A stretch of 64,000 nucleotides of DNA from Nioella aestuarii. Lineage in GTDB: Bacteria; Pseudomonadota; Alphaproteobacteria; Rhodobacterales; Rhodobacteraceae. This document shows, one piece after another, positions 48,615-57,564 of the stretch (the stretch's first letter is position 1; each line of letters starts with the position of its first letter). The translations under genes were made by a program, and so were the position numbers. The stretch is from the NCBI RefSeq assembly GCF_050896395.1, contig NZ_JBPBBA010000021.1, forward strand, positions 6,175-70,174. Direction: 5' to 3'. The notes under the pieces are model-generated. The model ran no database searches, was not told where the DNA came from, and was given only the letters and a program-made list of their open reading frames with translations.

Positions 48615-49588
48615 TGCGGCGCGAAACGATCCTGAACATCGCCATTCCCGGCATCCTTCTGGCTACCGCGCTGATCGCATGGGCCATGGGCGAAACCTAT
48701 ATCATAACGCTGGCCACCCGGGTCGCGATCTTGGCCCTGGCGGCAGTGGGTCTCAACATCGCGCTCGGGCTTGGTGGGCTGGTCAGCCTGGGCCATGCTG
48801 CGTTTTTTGGTGTCGGCGGCTATGCCATGGGTATCCTCGCCTTCCACGCACAGAACTACATGCCCATCTGGGGAGCGATCGAGGGCACCAAGTCGATGCC
48901 GGTGATCTGGCTTGTTGCGGTGATCGCGTCGGCCCTGACGGCTCTGGTCATCGGGGCGATGTCGTTACGCACATCGGGCGTCTATTTCATCATGATCACG
49001 CTGGCCTTTGGACAGATGCTGTTCTACTTCGCGATTTCCTGGCCCACCTATGGCGGCGAGGACGGCATGTCGATCTACCTGCGAAACGATTTTCCGGGTG
49101 TGAACACGCTGGTGCCGCTCAACTTCTTCCTGATCTGTTTCACGATCCTGGCCGTGGTTATGGTGCTGGCCGATCGGCTGGGGAAATCGGCCTTCGGGCT
49201 TGCGTTGCAGGCCACGCGGCAGAACGTTGCGCGGGTCGAGGCCGTGGGGCTGGCGCCTTACAGGCTGCGACTGGTGGCCTTCACCATTTCCGGCGCGATC
49301 ACTGGGCTTGCTGGCGCGCTGTTTGCTGATCTCAACCGGTTCGTCAGCCCTTCGATGCTTAGTTGGCACATGTCCGGGGAAATCATGATCCTGATCATCC
49401 TGGGCGGTATCGCGCGGCTGTCCGGCCCTGTGGCCGGGGCGATGTTATTCATCGCGCTGGAATATTTCCTCGAAGACCTGAGCCACTATTGGCACGTCTA
49501 TCTTGGTGCGATCCTGCTTGGCGTGGTCCTGTTCGCGCGTGGCGGTGTCATCGGCCTGATTGCCGGACGGGAGGTGGCCCATGACTGA
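48614..49588 (+). CDS. ABC transporter permease, LivM type
   Basis: 324 residues, about nine helices. LivM patterns are LAAVGLNIALGLGGLVSLGHAAFFGVGGYAM, ATRQNVARVEAVGLAPYRLRLVAFTISGAITGLAGALFADLNRFVSP and LGGIARLSGPVAGAML. Shares one base with the LivH stop and overlaps the ATPase gene by eight bases. Second membrane subunit of the importer. Confidence 0.94.
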   Translation: MRRETILNIAIPGILLATALIAWAMGETYIITLATRVAILALAAVGLNIALGLGGLVSLGHAAFFGVGGYAMGILAFHAQNYMPIWGAIEGTKSMPVIWLVAVIASALTALVIGAMSLRTSGVYFIMITLAFGQMLFYFAISWPTYGGEDGMSIYLRNDFPGVNTLVPLNFFLICFTILAVVMVLADRLGKSAFGLALQATRQNVARVEAVGLAPYRLRLVAFTISGAITGLAGALFADLNRFVSPSMLSWHMSGEIMILIILGGIARLSGPVAGAMLFIALEYFLEDLSHYWHVYLGAILLGVVLFARGGVIGLIAGREVAHD

Positions 49589-50336
49589 GGCGTTGCTGCA
49601 AACCCGCGCGATCTGCAAAAGCTTTGGCGCGCTTGAGGCATCAAAAGATGTGTCACTGGACCTGAAACCCGGTGAGATCCATGCGCTGATCGGCCCGAAC
49701 GGTGCAGGAAAATCGACGCTGATCGCACAGATCTCCGGCGCGCTTCGCCCCGATAGCGGGCAGGTGTTCTTTGACGGGCAGGACGTGACGGCCCTGTCCA
49801 CCACCGCCCGTGCCAGGTTGGGTCTGGGCCGGACCTTCCAGATTTCCGCCCTGCCTATGGAATTCACCGTCCTGCAAAATGCTGTTCTGGGGGCACTCGG
49901 CCAACGTGGCCGCGCCTTCCGTTTCTTCGGAAATGTGATGCGCGACAAGACGCTTCTCGCGCAGGCCGAGGATGCCCTGGAACAGGTTGGGCTGGCCGAG
50001 TTCCGCAATTTTGTAACGGCTGAACTTTCCCACGGACAGCGCCGTCAGTTGGAGGTCGCGGTGGCCCTGACGCTGCAACCCAAGGCCTTCCTGATGGATG
50101 AACCGATGGCGGGGCTTGGGGCGGAAGGATCGCATCGGCTGACCGGCTTCCTCGACGGGCTGCGCCACCGGGCGCCGATCCTGCTGGTGGAACATGACAT
50201 GGACGCGGTCTTTGCCCTGGCCGACCGGATTAGCGTTCTGGTCTATGGCGAGGTCATTGCCACCGGAACGGCAGATGAGATCAAGGCCGACCCACGCGTG
50301 AGAGAGGCCTATCTGGGCGAGGAGGACGCGGCATGA
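49581..50336 (+). CDS. ABC transporter ATPase, LivG type
   Basis: 251 residues from the ATG at 49581. Walker A is GPNGAGKSTLIAQ, the signature region is LSHGQRRQLEVAVAL (LSxGQ), and Walker B is FLMDEPMAGLG, with the LVEHDMDAVF switch His. LivG-type extras include the GRTFQI segment. Overlaps livM by eight bases and livF by four. Confidence 0.95.
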   Translation: MTEALLQTRAICKSFGALEASKDVSLDLKPGEIHALIGPNGAGKSTLIAQISGALRPDSGQVFFDGQDVTALSTTARARLGLGRTFQISALPMEFTVLQNAVLGALGQRGRAFRFFGNVMRDKTLLAQAEDALEQVGLAEFRNFVTAELSHGQRRQLEVAVALTLQPKAFLMDEPMAGLGAEGSHRLTGFLDGLRHRAPILLVEHDMDAVFALADRISVLVYGEVIATGTADEIKADPRVREAYLGEEDAA

Positions 50337-51022
50337 GCCTGCTGAAACTGTCCCATGTCTCGGCCTTCTACGGCGCATCTCAGGCGCTGTTCGACGTGCA
50401 TCTGGATCTGGCCGAGGGCGAGGTTCTGGCGCTGATGGGGCGCAACGGAATGGGCAAATCCACGACCGTAAAGGTGATTTGTCGGATGCTGAAGAACCGC
50501 GGCGGTTCGGTCATGTTCGACGGACAGGATCTGGGCCATGTGCCGGCCCACAAGGCCGCACGCGCGGGGATCGGGCTGGTGCCCGAGGGGCGGCGCTGCT
50601 TCGCGCCTCTGACCGTGCAGGAAAACCTGATCGCCGCCGCCCGCAAGGGTCATTGGGATCTGGAGAAGGTGGCAGAGCTGTTCCCGCGATTGGGTGAACG
50701 GCAGGGGCAGGTCGCATCGTCACTGTCGGGCGGCGAACAGCAGATGCTGGCCATTGGCCGGGCGCTGATGACGAACCCCCGCTTGCTGATCCTCGATGAA
50801 GCCACCGAAGGTCTGGCCCCAGTGATCCGGCAGGAGATCTGGGCCGCGATCCAGCGGCTTAAGGTGGAAACGGGGCTGTCCATTCTGGTGATCGACAAAT
50901 CCCTGAGAGAATTGGGAACGGTCGCTGACAAGGGCGTCATCATCGAAAAGGGTGTGACGGTCTGGGCCGGGGGCTTTGCCACGCTGGACCGCGACACCAC
51001 CGACCGGCATCTGGGGGTGTAA
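50333..51022 (+). CDS. ABC transporter ATPase, LivF type
   Basis: 229 residues. Walker A GRNGMGKSTTVKV, LivF hallmark GLVPEGRRCFAPLTVQENL, signature SLSGGEQQMLAIGRALM, and Walker B LLILDEATEGLAP. Completes the five-component importer (binding protein, two permeases, two ATPases). The switch His loop is VIDKSLREL, with Lys where LivF proteins often have Gln or Asn. Confidence 0.95.
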   Translation: MSLLKLSHVSAFYGASQALFDVHLDLAEGEVLALMGRNGMGKSTTVKVICRMLKNRGGSVMFDGQDLGHVPAHKAARAGIGLVPEGRRCFAPLTVQENLIAAARKGHWDLEKVAELFPRLGERQGQVASSLSGGEQQMLAIGRALMTNPRLLILDEATEGLAPVIRQEIWAAIQRLKVETGLSILVIDKSLRELGTVADKGVIIEKGVTVWAGGFATLDRDTTDRHLGV

Positions 51023-51027
51023 GGACC

Positions 51028-51444
51028 ATGGCGTTCCACTTCCCCCAAAAGGTTCTGTTCAAGCATTGCGATCCGGCGGGCATCGTTTTTTACCCGCGAT
51101 ATTTCGAGATGCTGAACGATGCCGTTGAGGCCTTTTTCGATGAGGCGCTTGGCCTGCCATTTGAGACCCTGCATGACAGCGGCGGTGTGCCCACGGCAGA
51201 AATAACCACCCGCTTTCACGCGCCAAGCCGCCATGGCGACCATCTGACCATTGCCCTGACAGTTACCCGTGTCGGGCGCAGCTCGCTCGGGCTGACCTTT
51301 CACACCGATTGCGGTGGCGAACCGCGATTTACAGCGCATTCCACCCTTGTCCTTGTGGACGAAAACGGGCGGCCCCGGCCATGGCCCGAGGCAGTGCGAC
51401 AGAAACTTCTGGACCGAGAGGAGGCCCCGGCCCATGCCCCATAA
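51028..51444 (+). CDS. Acyl-CoA thioesterase, 4-hydroxybenzoyl-CoA type
   Basis: 138 residues, hot-dog fold. The catalytic-loop signature HCDPAGIVFYPRYFEMLNDAVEAFFDEALG contains the Asp nucleophile of the Pseudomonas-type 4-HBA-CoA thioesterases. It hydrolyses aromatic or dead-end acyl-CoA esters to free CoA. Five bases after livF and overlapping the RidA gene by 11 bases, so within the aromatic acid operon. Confidence 0.9.
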   Translation: MAFHFPQKVLFKHCDPAGIVFYPRYFEMLNDAVEAFFDEALGLPFETLHDSGGVPTAEITTRFHAPSRHGDHLTIALTVTRVGRSSLGLTFHTDCGGEPRFTAHSTLVLVDENGRPRPWPEAVRQKLLDREEAPAHAP

Positions 51445-51829
51445 ATCTATTCAACCCGAAGGCTGGCCCGAACCCAAAGGCTATGCAAACGGCATTCTTG
51501 CGTCGAACGGGACGCTCTATGTGGGCGGCCAGATCGGCTGGGACACGGAGGGCAAATTCGCCCCTGGTGGCTTTATCGGCCAGATGGAGCAAGCGCTGCA
51601 AAACATCCGCGACGTGGTCGAAGCCGCAGGCGGCACGCCCGACGATATTGTGCGGCTGACCTGGTATGTGACGGACAAGCAGGAATATCTGGACAGTCAG
51701 CGCGAGGTAGGCGCCGCCTATCGCCGGATCATGGGCAAGCATTTCCCCGCTATGGCCATGGTTGTGGTGGCCGGGCTGGTCGAGGATGAGGCCGTGGTGG
51801 AAATCGAGGCGACCGCTGTCATAGGTTGA
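51434..51829 (+). CDS. RidA/YjgF-family enamine/imine deaminase
   Basis: 131 residues from the ATG at 51434, overlapping the thioesterase gene. YjgF fold patterns: GYANGILASNGTLYVGGQIGWDTEGKF, QMEQALQNIRDVVEAAGGTPDDIVRLTWYVTD and FPAMAMVVVAGLVEDEAVVEIEATAVI. The usual Arg of canonical RidA (RxxxxR-EIE) is not obvious, so catalysis may differ. It would speed release of ammonia from an enamine or imine, which fits removal of the amino group from the dearomatised 2-aminobenzoyl-CoA product. Last gene of the operon. Confidence 0.88.
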   Translation: MPHKSIQPEGWPEPKGYANGILASNGTLYVGGQIGWDTEGKFAPGGFIGQMEQALQNIRDVVEAAGGTPDDIVRLTWYVTDKQEYLDSQREVGAAYRRIMGKHFPAMAMVVVAGLVEDEAVVEIEATAVIG

Positions 51830-51880
51830 TCCGCGCGGAAACCCATTGCCTTTCGCGAAAACGATCGGCTGGATGGGCTC

Positions 51881-52786
51881 ATGCGCATCCTGAGCTTCAA
51901 CATCCAGAACCTGCGTCTTCGCCGAACCGGCGGAACACCCCGGCTCGATGGCGCCCGTGACCGCGATGAGATCGGGGAGGCAGCAGAGCTGGACGCCGCT
52001 GACAGACGCCTCTCTGCCGCGCTTTTGGCAGAGGCCAATGCCGATCTGATCCTTTTACAGGAGGTCTTCGACGAAGAGACGCTGGAGTGGTTCAACACCC
52101 ATCACCTTCCCGCCGCCGGCCTGTCACCCTATCCTTACGCGCATTGCCCCCCCGGCAATGATGGGCGCGGGCTTGACCTGGCGGTTCTGTCTCGTGCCCC
52201 GGTTCAGCTGACCAGCCATGCCGACCTGACCGCTGCTGAACTCGGGCTGGATGCGCCTCGGGTGGACGTGCCGATCTTTCGCCGCGACTGCCTGATGCTG
52301 GAGGTTGGGGACCTGACGGTCTTTACATGCCATTTCAAGGCCCCCTACCCCGATGCAGAGGCCGCCAGGCCCGTCAGGCGGCGAGAGGCCGAAGCGACAC
52401 GGCGGATCATTGGACGGTATTTCAAAGACCCGTCATCCGCGCTTTGGCTGATCGCCGGAGACTTGAACGAACCCTTTGAAGCGAAGACCGACCCCGCAAT
52501 CCAGCCCCTGCTGCCCCCCTTTAGCATCGACTTGATGGCGCGGCTGCCAGAGGATCAGCGCTGGACTTATTTCGACAGCCATTCGGGCAGCTACGGCCAA
52601 CCTGATGCTTTGCTGGCCTCACCCGCACTGGCCGCCCGTTGGCCCGATGCCGTGCCGAGGGTTTTGCGGGCCGGGCTGGCCTATGAGGCAACGCGCCACC
52701 GGGGGGGGCATCTACAGGGTGTCGGACGCCACCGACCCCATGCATCCGATCACGCGGCGGTCCTGCTTGCGTTGCCGGGAATATGA
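51881..52786 (+). CDS. Endonuclease/exonuclease/phosphatase-family protein
   Basis: 301 residues. Catalytic motifs of the fold: RILSFNIQNLR (Asn), LILLQEVFDEE (Glu), IAGDLNEPFE (Asp and Asn) and the C-terminal HASDHAAVLLAL (Asp-His). No signal peptide. Could act on nucleic acids, nucleotides or inositol phosphates; the substrate is unknown. Monocistronic, with a hairpin following. Confidence 0.88.
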   Translation: MRILSFNIQNLRLRRTGGTPRLDGARDRDEIGEAAELDAADRRLSAALLAEANADLILLQEVFDEETLEWFNTHHLPAAGLSPYPYAHCPPGNDGRGLDLAVLSRAPVQLTSHADLTAAELGLDAPRVDVPIFRRDCLMLEVGDLTVFTCHFKAPYPDAEAARPVRRREAEATRRIIGRYFKDPSSALWLIAGDLNEPFEAKTDPAIQPLLPPFSIDLMARLPEDQRWTYFDSHSGSYGQPDALLASPALAARWPDAVPRVLRAGLAYEATRHRGGHLQGVGRHRPHASDHAAVLLALPGI

Positions 52787-52789
52787 GAA

Positions 52790-52809
52790 GGCCGCCCCGA
52801 AGGGCGGCC
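52790..52809. terminator. Bidirectional hairpin between convergent genes
   Basis: GGCCGCCC / GGGCGGCC with a CGAA tetraloop (TTCG on the other strand, a very stable loop), between the exonuclease-family stop (52786) and the flotillin stop (52832). Only short T runs follow. Confidence 0.65.
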
Positions 52810-52831
52810 CGGACACGCAGGATTCGGTTGG

Positions 52832-54526
52832 TCAGTGCGGTTTGGCAGGGTCATCATCTGCCCGATCAGGGCCCGTATCCCTATCAGAGTCAGCTGCTGC
52901 CGTTGCGCTTGGCTTGCCACTAAGGGCCGCGTCAGCCACCTCTGCCAGCCCGCCCTCAAGCGAGATACCAAGATCCTCTCCCATCTTCTTCATGGCTGGC
53001 AATTGCAGGGCCATCCCGAGAATTGAATCCATCGCCTGATTGACCGGTGCCTTGCCCTCGCCGGAGCCACCGCCGCCGGTTCCACCACCAAGGCCGGACA
53101 CCTGGTGAATACGGATCGAGTCGATCTTCTCGGCGGGCTTGACCATCTGAGCCACGACATCGGGCAGTGCTTCCAAACGGGCCAGAGCCACCTTCATCTC
53201 GACGATCGCTTCGCTGATGGCGTTCTCTGCCTCGACGATGGCGCGCTTACCTTCGGCTTCCGCCAGCAGGTCGGCCTTCTTCGCGGCAGCCCGAATGGTG
53301 ATTGCATCGGCATCGGCCTGCGCCTCCTCGCGCCGTGCCGCGGCACGGTCTTCTGCGGCGTCCTTCTCGGCCTGCGCGGCCAACCTGATGCGCGTTGCTT
53401 CCCGCTCTGCCTCGCGCTGAGCTTCGATGATGGCGATCTGCTTTTGCCGTTCCGCCGTGGCAACCGAGCGCGCAGTCTCAATCGATTCCTGCGCCTTGGT
53501 GGCCTCGGCGCGGGCCGCATCGGCACTGGCGCGTGCCCGGCTTTCTTCCTCGGACTTCTGGGCAATGATGATCTGGCGTTCCTGATCTGCCACTTCCAGT
53601 TCCCGGTCGCGGGTGATCTCGGCCTCGCGGATCATCCGCTCGCGGGCAATGTCAGAGGCGCGGATTTCGCGTTCCCGTTCGATCCGGGCCTGTTCCCGCT
53701 CTTTCTCGGCCACCTCGTTGCGGCGGGCGATTTCGGCGGTTTGGGCGGCGCGCAACGTAGCAATCTCCTGCTCCTGCGCGATGGCGGCTTCCTGTTCGTC
53801 GCGTTCGATCTGGAGCCGCTGACGCTCCTCCTCCATCGCGGCGCGGCGCACAGCCACATTGGCCTCGGCGTCGATCTGCGCGCGTTCTTTCTTGGAGGTC
53901 GCGATGACCTCCGCCAGTTTGCGCATACCGACCGCGTTAAAGGCATTGTTTTCGTCCAGCGCCTCGAAGGGCGTCTGGTCGAGCGCAGTAAGCGAGACCG
54001 ATTCCAGCTCCAGGCCGTTCTTCAGCAGATCCTCGGACACCGCATTCTGCACTTCTTGCACAAACTCGGCGCGGTTCTCGTGCAACTCGTCCATCGTCAT
54101 CTGCGCCGCGACCGAGCGCAAGCCGTCCACCAGCTTGCCTTCGATCATGTCGCGCAGCTGGTCGACATAGAAGGTACGGTCGCCAAGGGTTTGGGCGGCG
54201 CGCGAAATGCCCTCTTCGGTGGCGTTTACCGAAACGTAGAATTCCACGCCCACATCGACACGCATCCGGTCGCGGGTGATCAGCGCGCCTTCCGAGTTCC
54301 GTTGGACCTCGAGTCGCAAGGTCTTCATGTTAACGGGGCTGATTTCATGGAGCAGCGGGATAATCAGAACGCCGCCATCCATGATGACTTTCTTGCCACC
54401 GGCACCAGTTCTTACAATGCTCATTTCCCGCGTCGTGCGCCGATATAGACGATTGGTGACAAGGCCGATGAGAACAAAAAGAAGCAGAACGGCGCCGACA
54501 AAGACACCTATGATCATGAGATCCAT
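52832..54526 (-). CDS. Flotillin/YqiK-like membrane microdomain protein
   Basis: 564 residues. One N-terminal helix (LMIIGVFVGAVLLLFVLIGL), then a SPFH (band 7) domain to about residue 200, a very long Ala/Glu/Arg-rich coiled coil (about 210-450), and a Gly-rich C-terminal tail (GGGTGGGGSG). This is the flotillin layout. Such proteins form large membrane rafts. It lies directly after an NfeD-like gene, the usual YqiJ/YqiK partner pair, 36 bases apart. Confidence 0.93.
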   Translation of the reverse strand: MDLMIIGVFVGAVLLLFVLIGLVTNRLYRRTTREMSIVRTGAGGKKVIMDGGVLIIPLLHEISPVNMKTLRLEVQRNSEGALITRDRMRVDVGVEFYVSVNATEEGISRAAQTLGDRTFYVDQLRDMIEGKLVDGLRSVAAQMTMDELHENRAEFVQEVQNAVSEDLLKNGLELESVSLTALDQTPFEALDENNAFNAVGMRKLAEVIATSKKERAQIDAEANVAVRRAAMEEERQRLQIERDEQEAAIAQEQEIATLRAAQTAEIARRNEVAEKEREQARIEREREIRASDIARERMIREAEITRDRELEVADQERQIIIAQKSEEESRARASADAARAEATKAQESIETARSVATAERQKQIAIIEAQREAEREATRIRLAAQAEKDAAEDRAAARREEAQADADAITIRAAAKKADLLAEAEGKRAIVEAENAISEAIVEMKVALARLEALPDVVAQMVKPAEKIDSIRIHQVSGLGGGTGGGGSGEGKAPVNQAMDSILGMALQLPAMKKMGEDLGISLEGGLAEVADAALSGKPSATAAADSDRDTGPDRADDDPAKPH

Positions 54527-54562
54527 GGGAATAATCTCCTCTCCTGGAAATGGCCGGGCGGA

Positions 54563-55333
54563 TTACCCGGAAAATGGAATAAGTCTGTAGCCGCCGGTTT
54601 CACGGTGACGCAGAACAAGAACCTCTGTGCCGCGAGGCAGTTCATCTTCGTCGGCCAGGGGCTCGGCGCGGATATAATGCAGGTTGCCCCAATAGTCTGA
54701 GACGCGCACTTCTGCGGGGTGGCCACGGCGGGCGATACCTTGGGTGATCACACCGCGACGACGGGCCAGACGGCTGCGCGACAAAGCCTGCGTTTCGGTC
54801 TTGGGCAGGATCGCCGCAAAGACGGCGGCAAAACGCCCCGCAAACCAGACCCCGGCGAACCCGGCAACCGGCAGGCTGATGATAAGCGGCAGCGACAAAC
54901 CAAAGCTGTTGCCAACCACATTCACCAGAACCATGCCAGTCAGGCCAAAGCCAAGCAACAACGAGGCCAGCCACAGCACGAAGGGCGCTTTGCCCATGCC
55001 AAGCCAAGCCAGAAGACCCGAGGGTTCGGGCGCGGTTTCCGCCACCGGGTCGCCTTCGAAGGCGGGAAGATCATAGTCGCCGAGCTCTGCCTCCATGCCG
55101 GTGAAATCGAAATCGAGCCCGCTTTCCAGGTCGAATCCCGGTTCAAGGTCGATATCCATTTCGAACGGTTCGGCGGCAAATTCCGGGCCGCCAATATCAG
55201 CTTCGGCCCCGCCAGCACCCATGAGGGTACCACCAAGCAAGGCAAAGACGAGTTCCAGTGCGAAGAGGCCGAAAAGAAGGGCCAAGGCAAGGGTGTAGGG
55301 CACCATGTTGGGTGCTAGAAAAAACTCTGTCAT
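54563..55333 (-). CDS. NfeD-like (YqiJ-type) membrane protein with OB-fold tail
   Basis: 256 residues. N-terminal helix (VPYTLALALLFGLFALELVFAL), a long acidic linker (about 45-105) and two to three further helices (PFVLWLASLLLGFGLTGMVLVNVV and LPLIISLPVAGFAGVWFAG). The C-terminal 65 residues (RRGVITQGIARRGHPAEVRVSDYWGNLHYIRAEPLADEDELPRG) form the NfeD-type OB fold. Known partner of flotillin-like proteins, here encoded just downstream. Confidence 0.88.
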   Translation of the reverse strand: MTEFFLAPNMVPYTLALALLFGLFALELVFALLGGTLMGAGGAEADIGGPEFAAEPFEMDIDLEPGFDLESGLDFDFTGMEAELGDYDLPAFEGDPVAETAPEPSGLLAWLGMGKAPFVLWLASLLLGFGLTGMVLVNVVGNSFGLSLPLIISLPVAGFAGVWFAGRFAAVFAAILPKTETQALSRSRLARRRGVITQGIARRGHPAEVRVSDYWGNLHYIRAEPLADEDELPRGTEVLVLRHRETGGYRLIPFSG

Positions 55334-55472
55334 TCGGGACCGTTACGTAATTACTTCCCTAATGATATGGGGAATTCACAGCCTCGTTACCAGCTTTTTC
55401 GGCAGTAAAGCGGCAGGATTCGACCGTTTTGTATCTCCCTAAAAGGGCTGCGTCATTAATAGATTTGGCAAT

Positions 55473-55506
55473 AAAACAAGGGCGAGTCATTGCTGACCCG
55501 CCCTTG
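55473..55506 (-). terminator. Rho-independent terminator of the acyl-CoA synthetase gene
   Basis: On the minus strand, CAAGGGCG / CGCCCTTG arms with an internal GTCA/TGAC extension are followed by TTTTAT. It begins 23 bases after the synthetase stop. Confidence 0.8.
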
Positions 55507-55528
55507 CCGAAATTTCGATCTGAAAGGA

Positions 55529-57424
55529 TCAGTCCGCCCAGGCCCAGGGGCGGGTAAACTGCCCCAGAACGTCGGAAACGGCGGTGTCGTCCACCTCTCC
55601 TGTGCGGCTCAATTTGGCTACCAGACCCAATTTCTTGCTTTCGGTCACTTCGACCACGCGCGCATTCACGCCCGCCTCTTCCAACGCGGCGTTATAGACG
55701 CGGGTGATCGCCATTTTGCGCAGGGCCGGTTTGAAGACTTTTCCGACAGCGGTCTTGGGCAGTTCATCCATCAGTTCGATATGCTTGGGCCGCGCGGCGC
55801 GCTCATGAACATGCTCGTCGCAATGTTCCTTCAGCTCTTTGATAGTGACCTCGGCCCCATCGACCAGTTCCACATAAACGCAAGGCAGTTCGCCTGCGAA
55901 AGCATCCGGCTGACCGATTGCACCGGTCATGGCCACGGCGGGGTGGCTGGCCAGCGCTTCCTCGATCTCGGCGGGGTCGATGTTGTGACCGCCGCGAATG
56001 ATCAAATCCTTGGCGCGACCGGTGATCCACAGATAGCCATCGGCGTCGATCCGGCCCAGATCGCCGGTGCGCAGGAAAATATCGTCGTGGAACAGGTCGA
56101 TATTCTTGTCGCTCTCGGTGTAGGTCGAACCTTCGAACACGCCCGGGTTGTCGATGCAGATCTCGCCCACTTCATCGTGGCCGCATTGCACAACGCCATC
56201 GGGGGTCTGTTTAAGGATCCTCACCTCGGTATGCGGGAACGGAATGCCGACCGATCCGATCTTTTTCTCGCCCATTACCGGGTTGCACGACACCAAACAG
56301 GTCGCCTCGGTCAATCCATAGCCCTCGACCAACGTTACGCCAGTGGCCTTCTCAAACCGTTTGAACAGCTCTACCGGCAAGGGAGAAGACCCCGAAAACG
56401 CGGTTTTCACCGTCGAGATGTCGCCATTCACAGGGCGTTGCATCATCGCGGAAATGGCCGTTGGAACGGTGATGATAAACGTGATCTTCCAGCGTTCAAC
56501 CAGTTTCCAGAAATTGTCGAACACACCCTCGCCCCGATAGCCTTGCGGCGTCGGGAAGATGACATGCGCCCCCGAGGCCACCGCAGCCATAAGGATGACG
56601 TGGCAGGCAAAGACATGGAACAGCGGCAACGGGCACATGATGTTGTCTGTTTCATCAAACAGGATCGTCGCCCCGAGCCAGCCGTTGTAGATCAGCCCGG
56701 AATATTTGTGCTGCGCCACTTTCGGCATACCCGTTGTACCACCAGTGTGGAAATAGGCGGCAACACGGTCTCCGGTGCTATCCTCAAAGGTCAGCCGGTC
56801 AGCGGGTTGCTTGGCGATCTCGGCGTTGAAGTCGATGATCTTGGCATGATGATTGGACGGGTTCTTGGGCCGGATCAAAGGCACAATCAGTTTCTTGACG
56901 CCGGTCAGATAGCGCAGCAGATCAACCTCGATCACATGTTTCACATTGGGTGCATGGCCCACGGCCTCGGCCACTTTCTGGGCCACGTCTGTTTTTGGGA
57001 ACGCCTTGATCGTCACCACCGCCTTGGCCCCGGTTTCGCGCAGGATGGCGCTGATCTGTTCCGGTTCCAGCAGCGGGTTGATCGGGTTGGCAATGCCAGC
57101 AACACAACCGCCCAAAAGCGTCAGAACGGTTTCATTACAGTTCGGCAAGACATAAGCGACCGAGTCGGTTTCACCGATACCAAGGGACCGAAAGAGGTTC
57201 GCGGTTTGCGTAACCTTGCCGTGCAATTGCGACCAGGTCAGCGTTTCGGCCTTGTCGGTCGGACCCGAAAACAGCTGATAGGACACAGCGTTGTGGTTCG
57301 GAAACTTGTCCTTGGTACTTGTCAGTAACTCATAGAGCGTCGTGGCCGGTTGGCTTTCGGGCCACGGCAAGTCCTGCTCCATTGCTTTGATATCTGCGAG
57401 GTTTTCAAACCGCCTCATTCCCAT
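55529..57424 (-). CDS. Acyl-CoA synthetase (AMP-forming)
   Basis: 631 residues. Adenylate-forming motifs: AAYFHTGGTTGMPKVAQHKYSG (P-loop, about 230-250), GYGLTEATCLVSCN, RTGDLGRIDADGYLWITGRAKDLIIRGGHNIDP and PKTAVGKVFKPALRK with the catalytic Lys. The long form resembles fatty acid or propionate-type synthetases of unknown substrate. Stands alone after the ABC exporter gene (140-base gap); membrane-related neighbours (flotillin, exporter) may hint at lipids. Confidence 0.92.
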   Translation of the reverse strand: MGMRRFENLADIKAMEQDLPWPESQPATTLYELLTSTKDKFPNHNAVSYQLFSGPTDKAETLTWSQLHGKVTQTANLFRSLGIGETDSVAYVLPNCNETVLTLLGGCVAGIANPINPLLEPEQISAILRETGAKAVVTIKAFPKTDVAQKVAEAVGHAPNVKHVIEVDLLRYLTGVKKLIVPLIRPKNPSNHHAKIIDFNAEIAKQPADRLTFEDSTGDRVAAYFHTGGTTGMPKVAQHKYSGLIYNGWLGATILFDETDNIMCPLPLFHVFACHVILMAAVASGAHVIFPTPQGYRGEGVFDNFWKLVERWKITFIITVPTAISAMMQRPVNGDISTVKTAFSGSSPLPVELFKRFEKATGVTLVEGYGLTEATCLVSCNPVMGEKKIGSVGIPFPHTEVRILKQTPDGVVQCGHDEVGEICIDNPGVFEGSTYTESDKNIDLFHDDIFLRTGDLGRIDADGYLWITGRAKDLIIRGGHNIDPAEIEEALASHPAVAMTGAIGQPDAFAGELPCVYVELVDGAEVTIKELKEHCDEHVHERAARPKHIELMDELPKTAVGKVFKPALRKMAITRVYNAALEEAGVNARVVEVTESKKLGLVAKLSRTGEVDDTAVSDVLGQFTRPWAWAD

Positions 57425-57564
57425 TCCTCCCCTATTATCCCTGATTAGCCCGTCACCTTACGGTGCGGGCCTGACTTTTGCCGATCAAGATGGGGGCAAA
57501 GCGGGCTTTAAAGCAAGCGTAACCCAACGCAAAGCACCGTTTTGGTCAGGTTTTCTAGAGGTCT

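Noticed and set aside
55490..57328. 612-codon plus-strand frame
   Set aside because: Antisense to the acyl-CoA synthetase, whose AMP-binding motifs are clear.
57448..57470. GCCCGtCACC/GGTGcGGGC dyad before the acyl-CoA synthetase
   Set aside because: It has a mismatch in the stem and no U-tract or regulatory partner; not strong enough to list as a feature.
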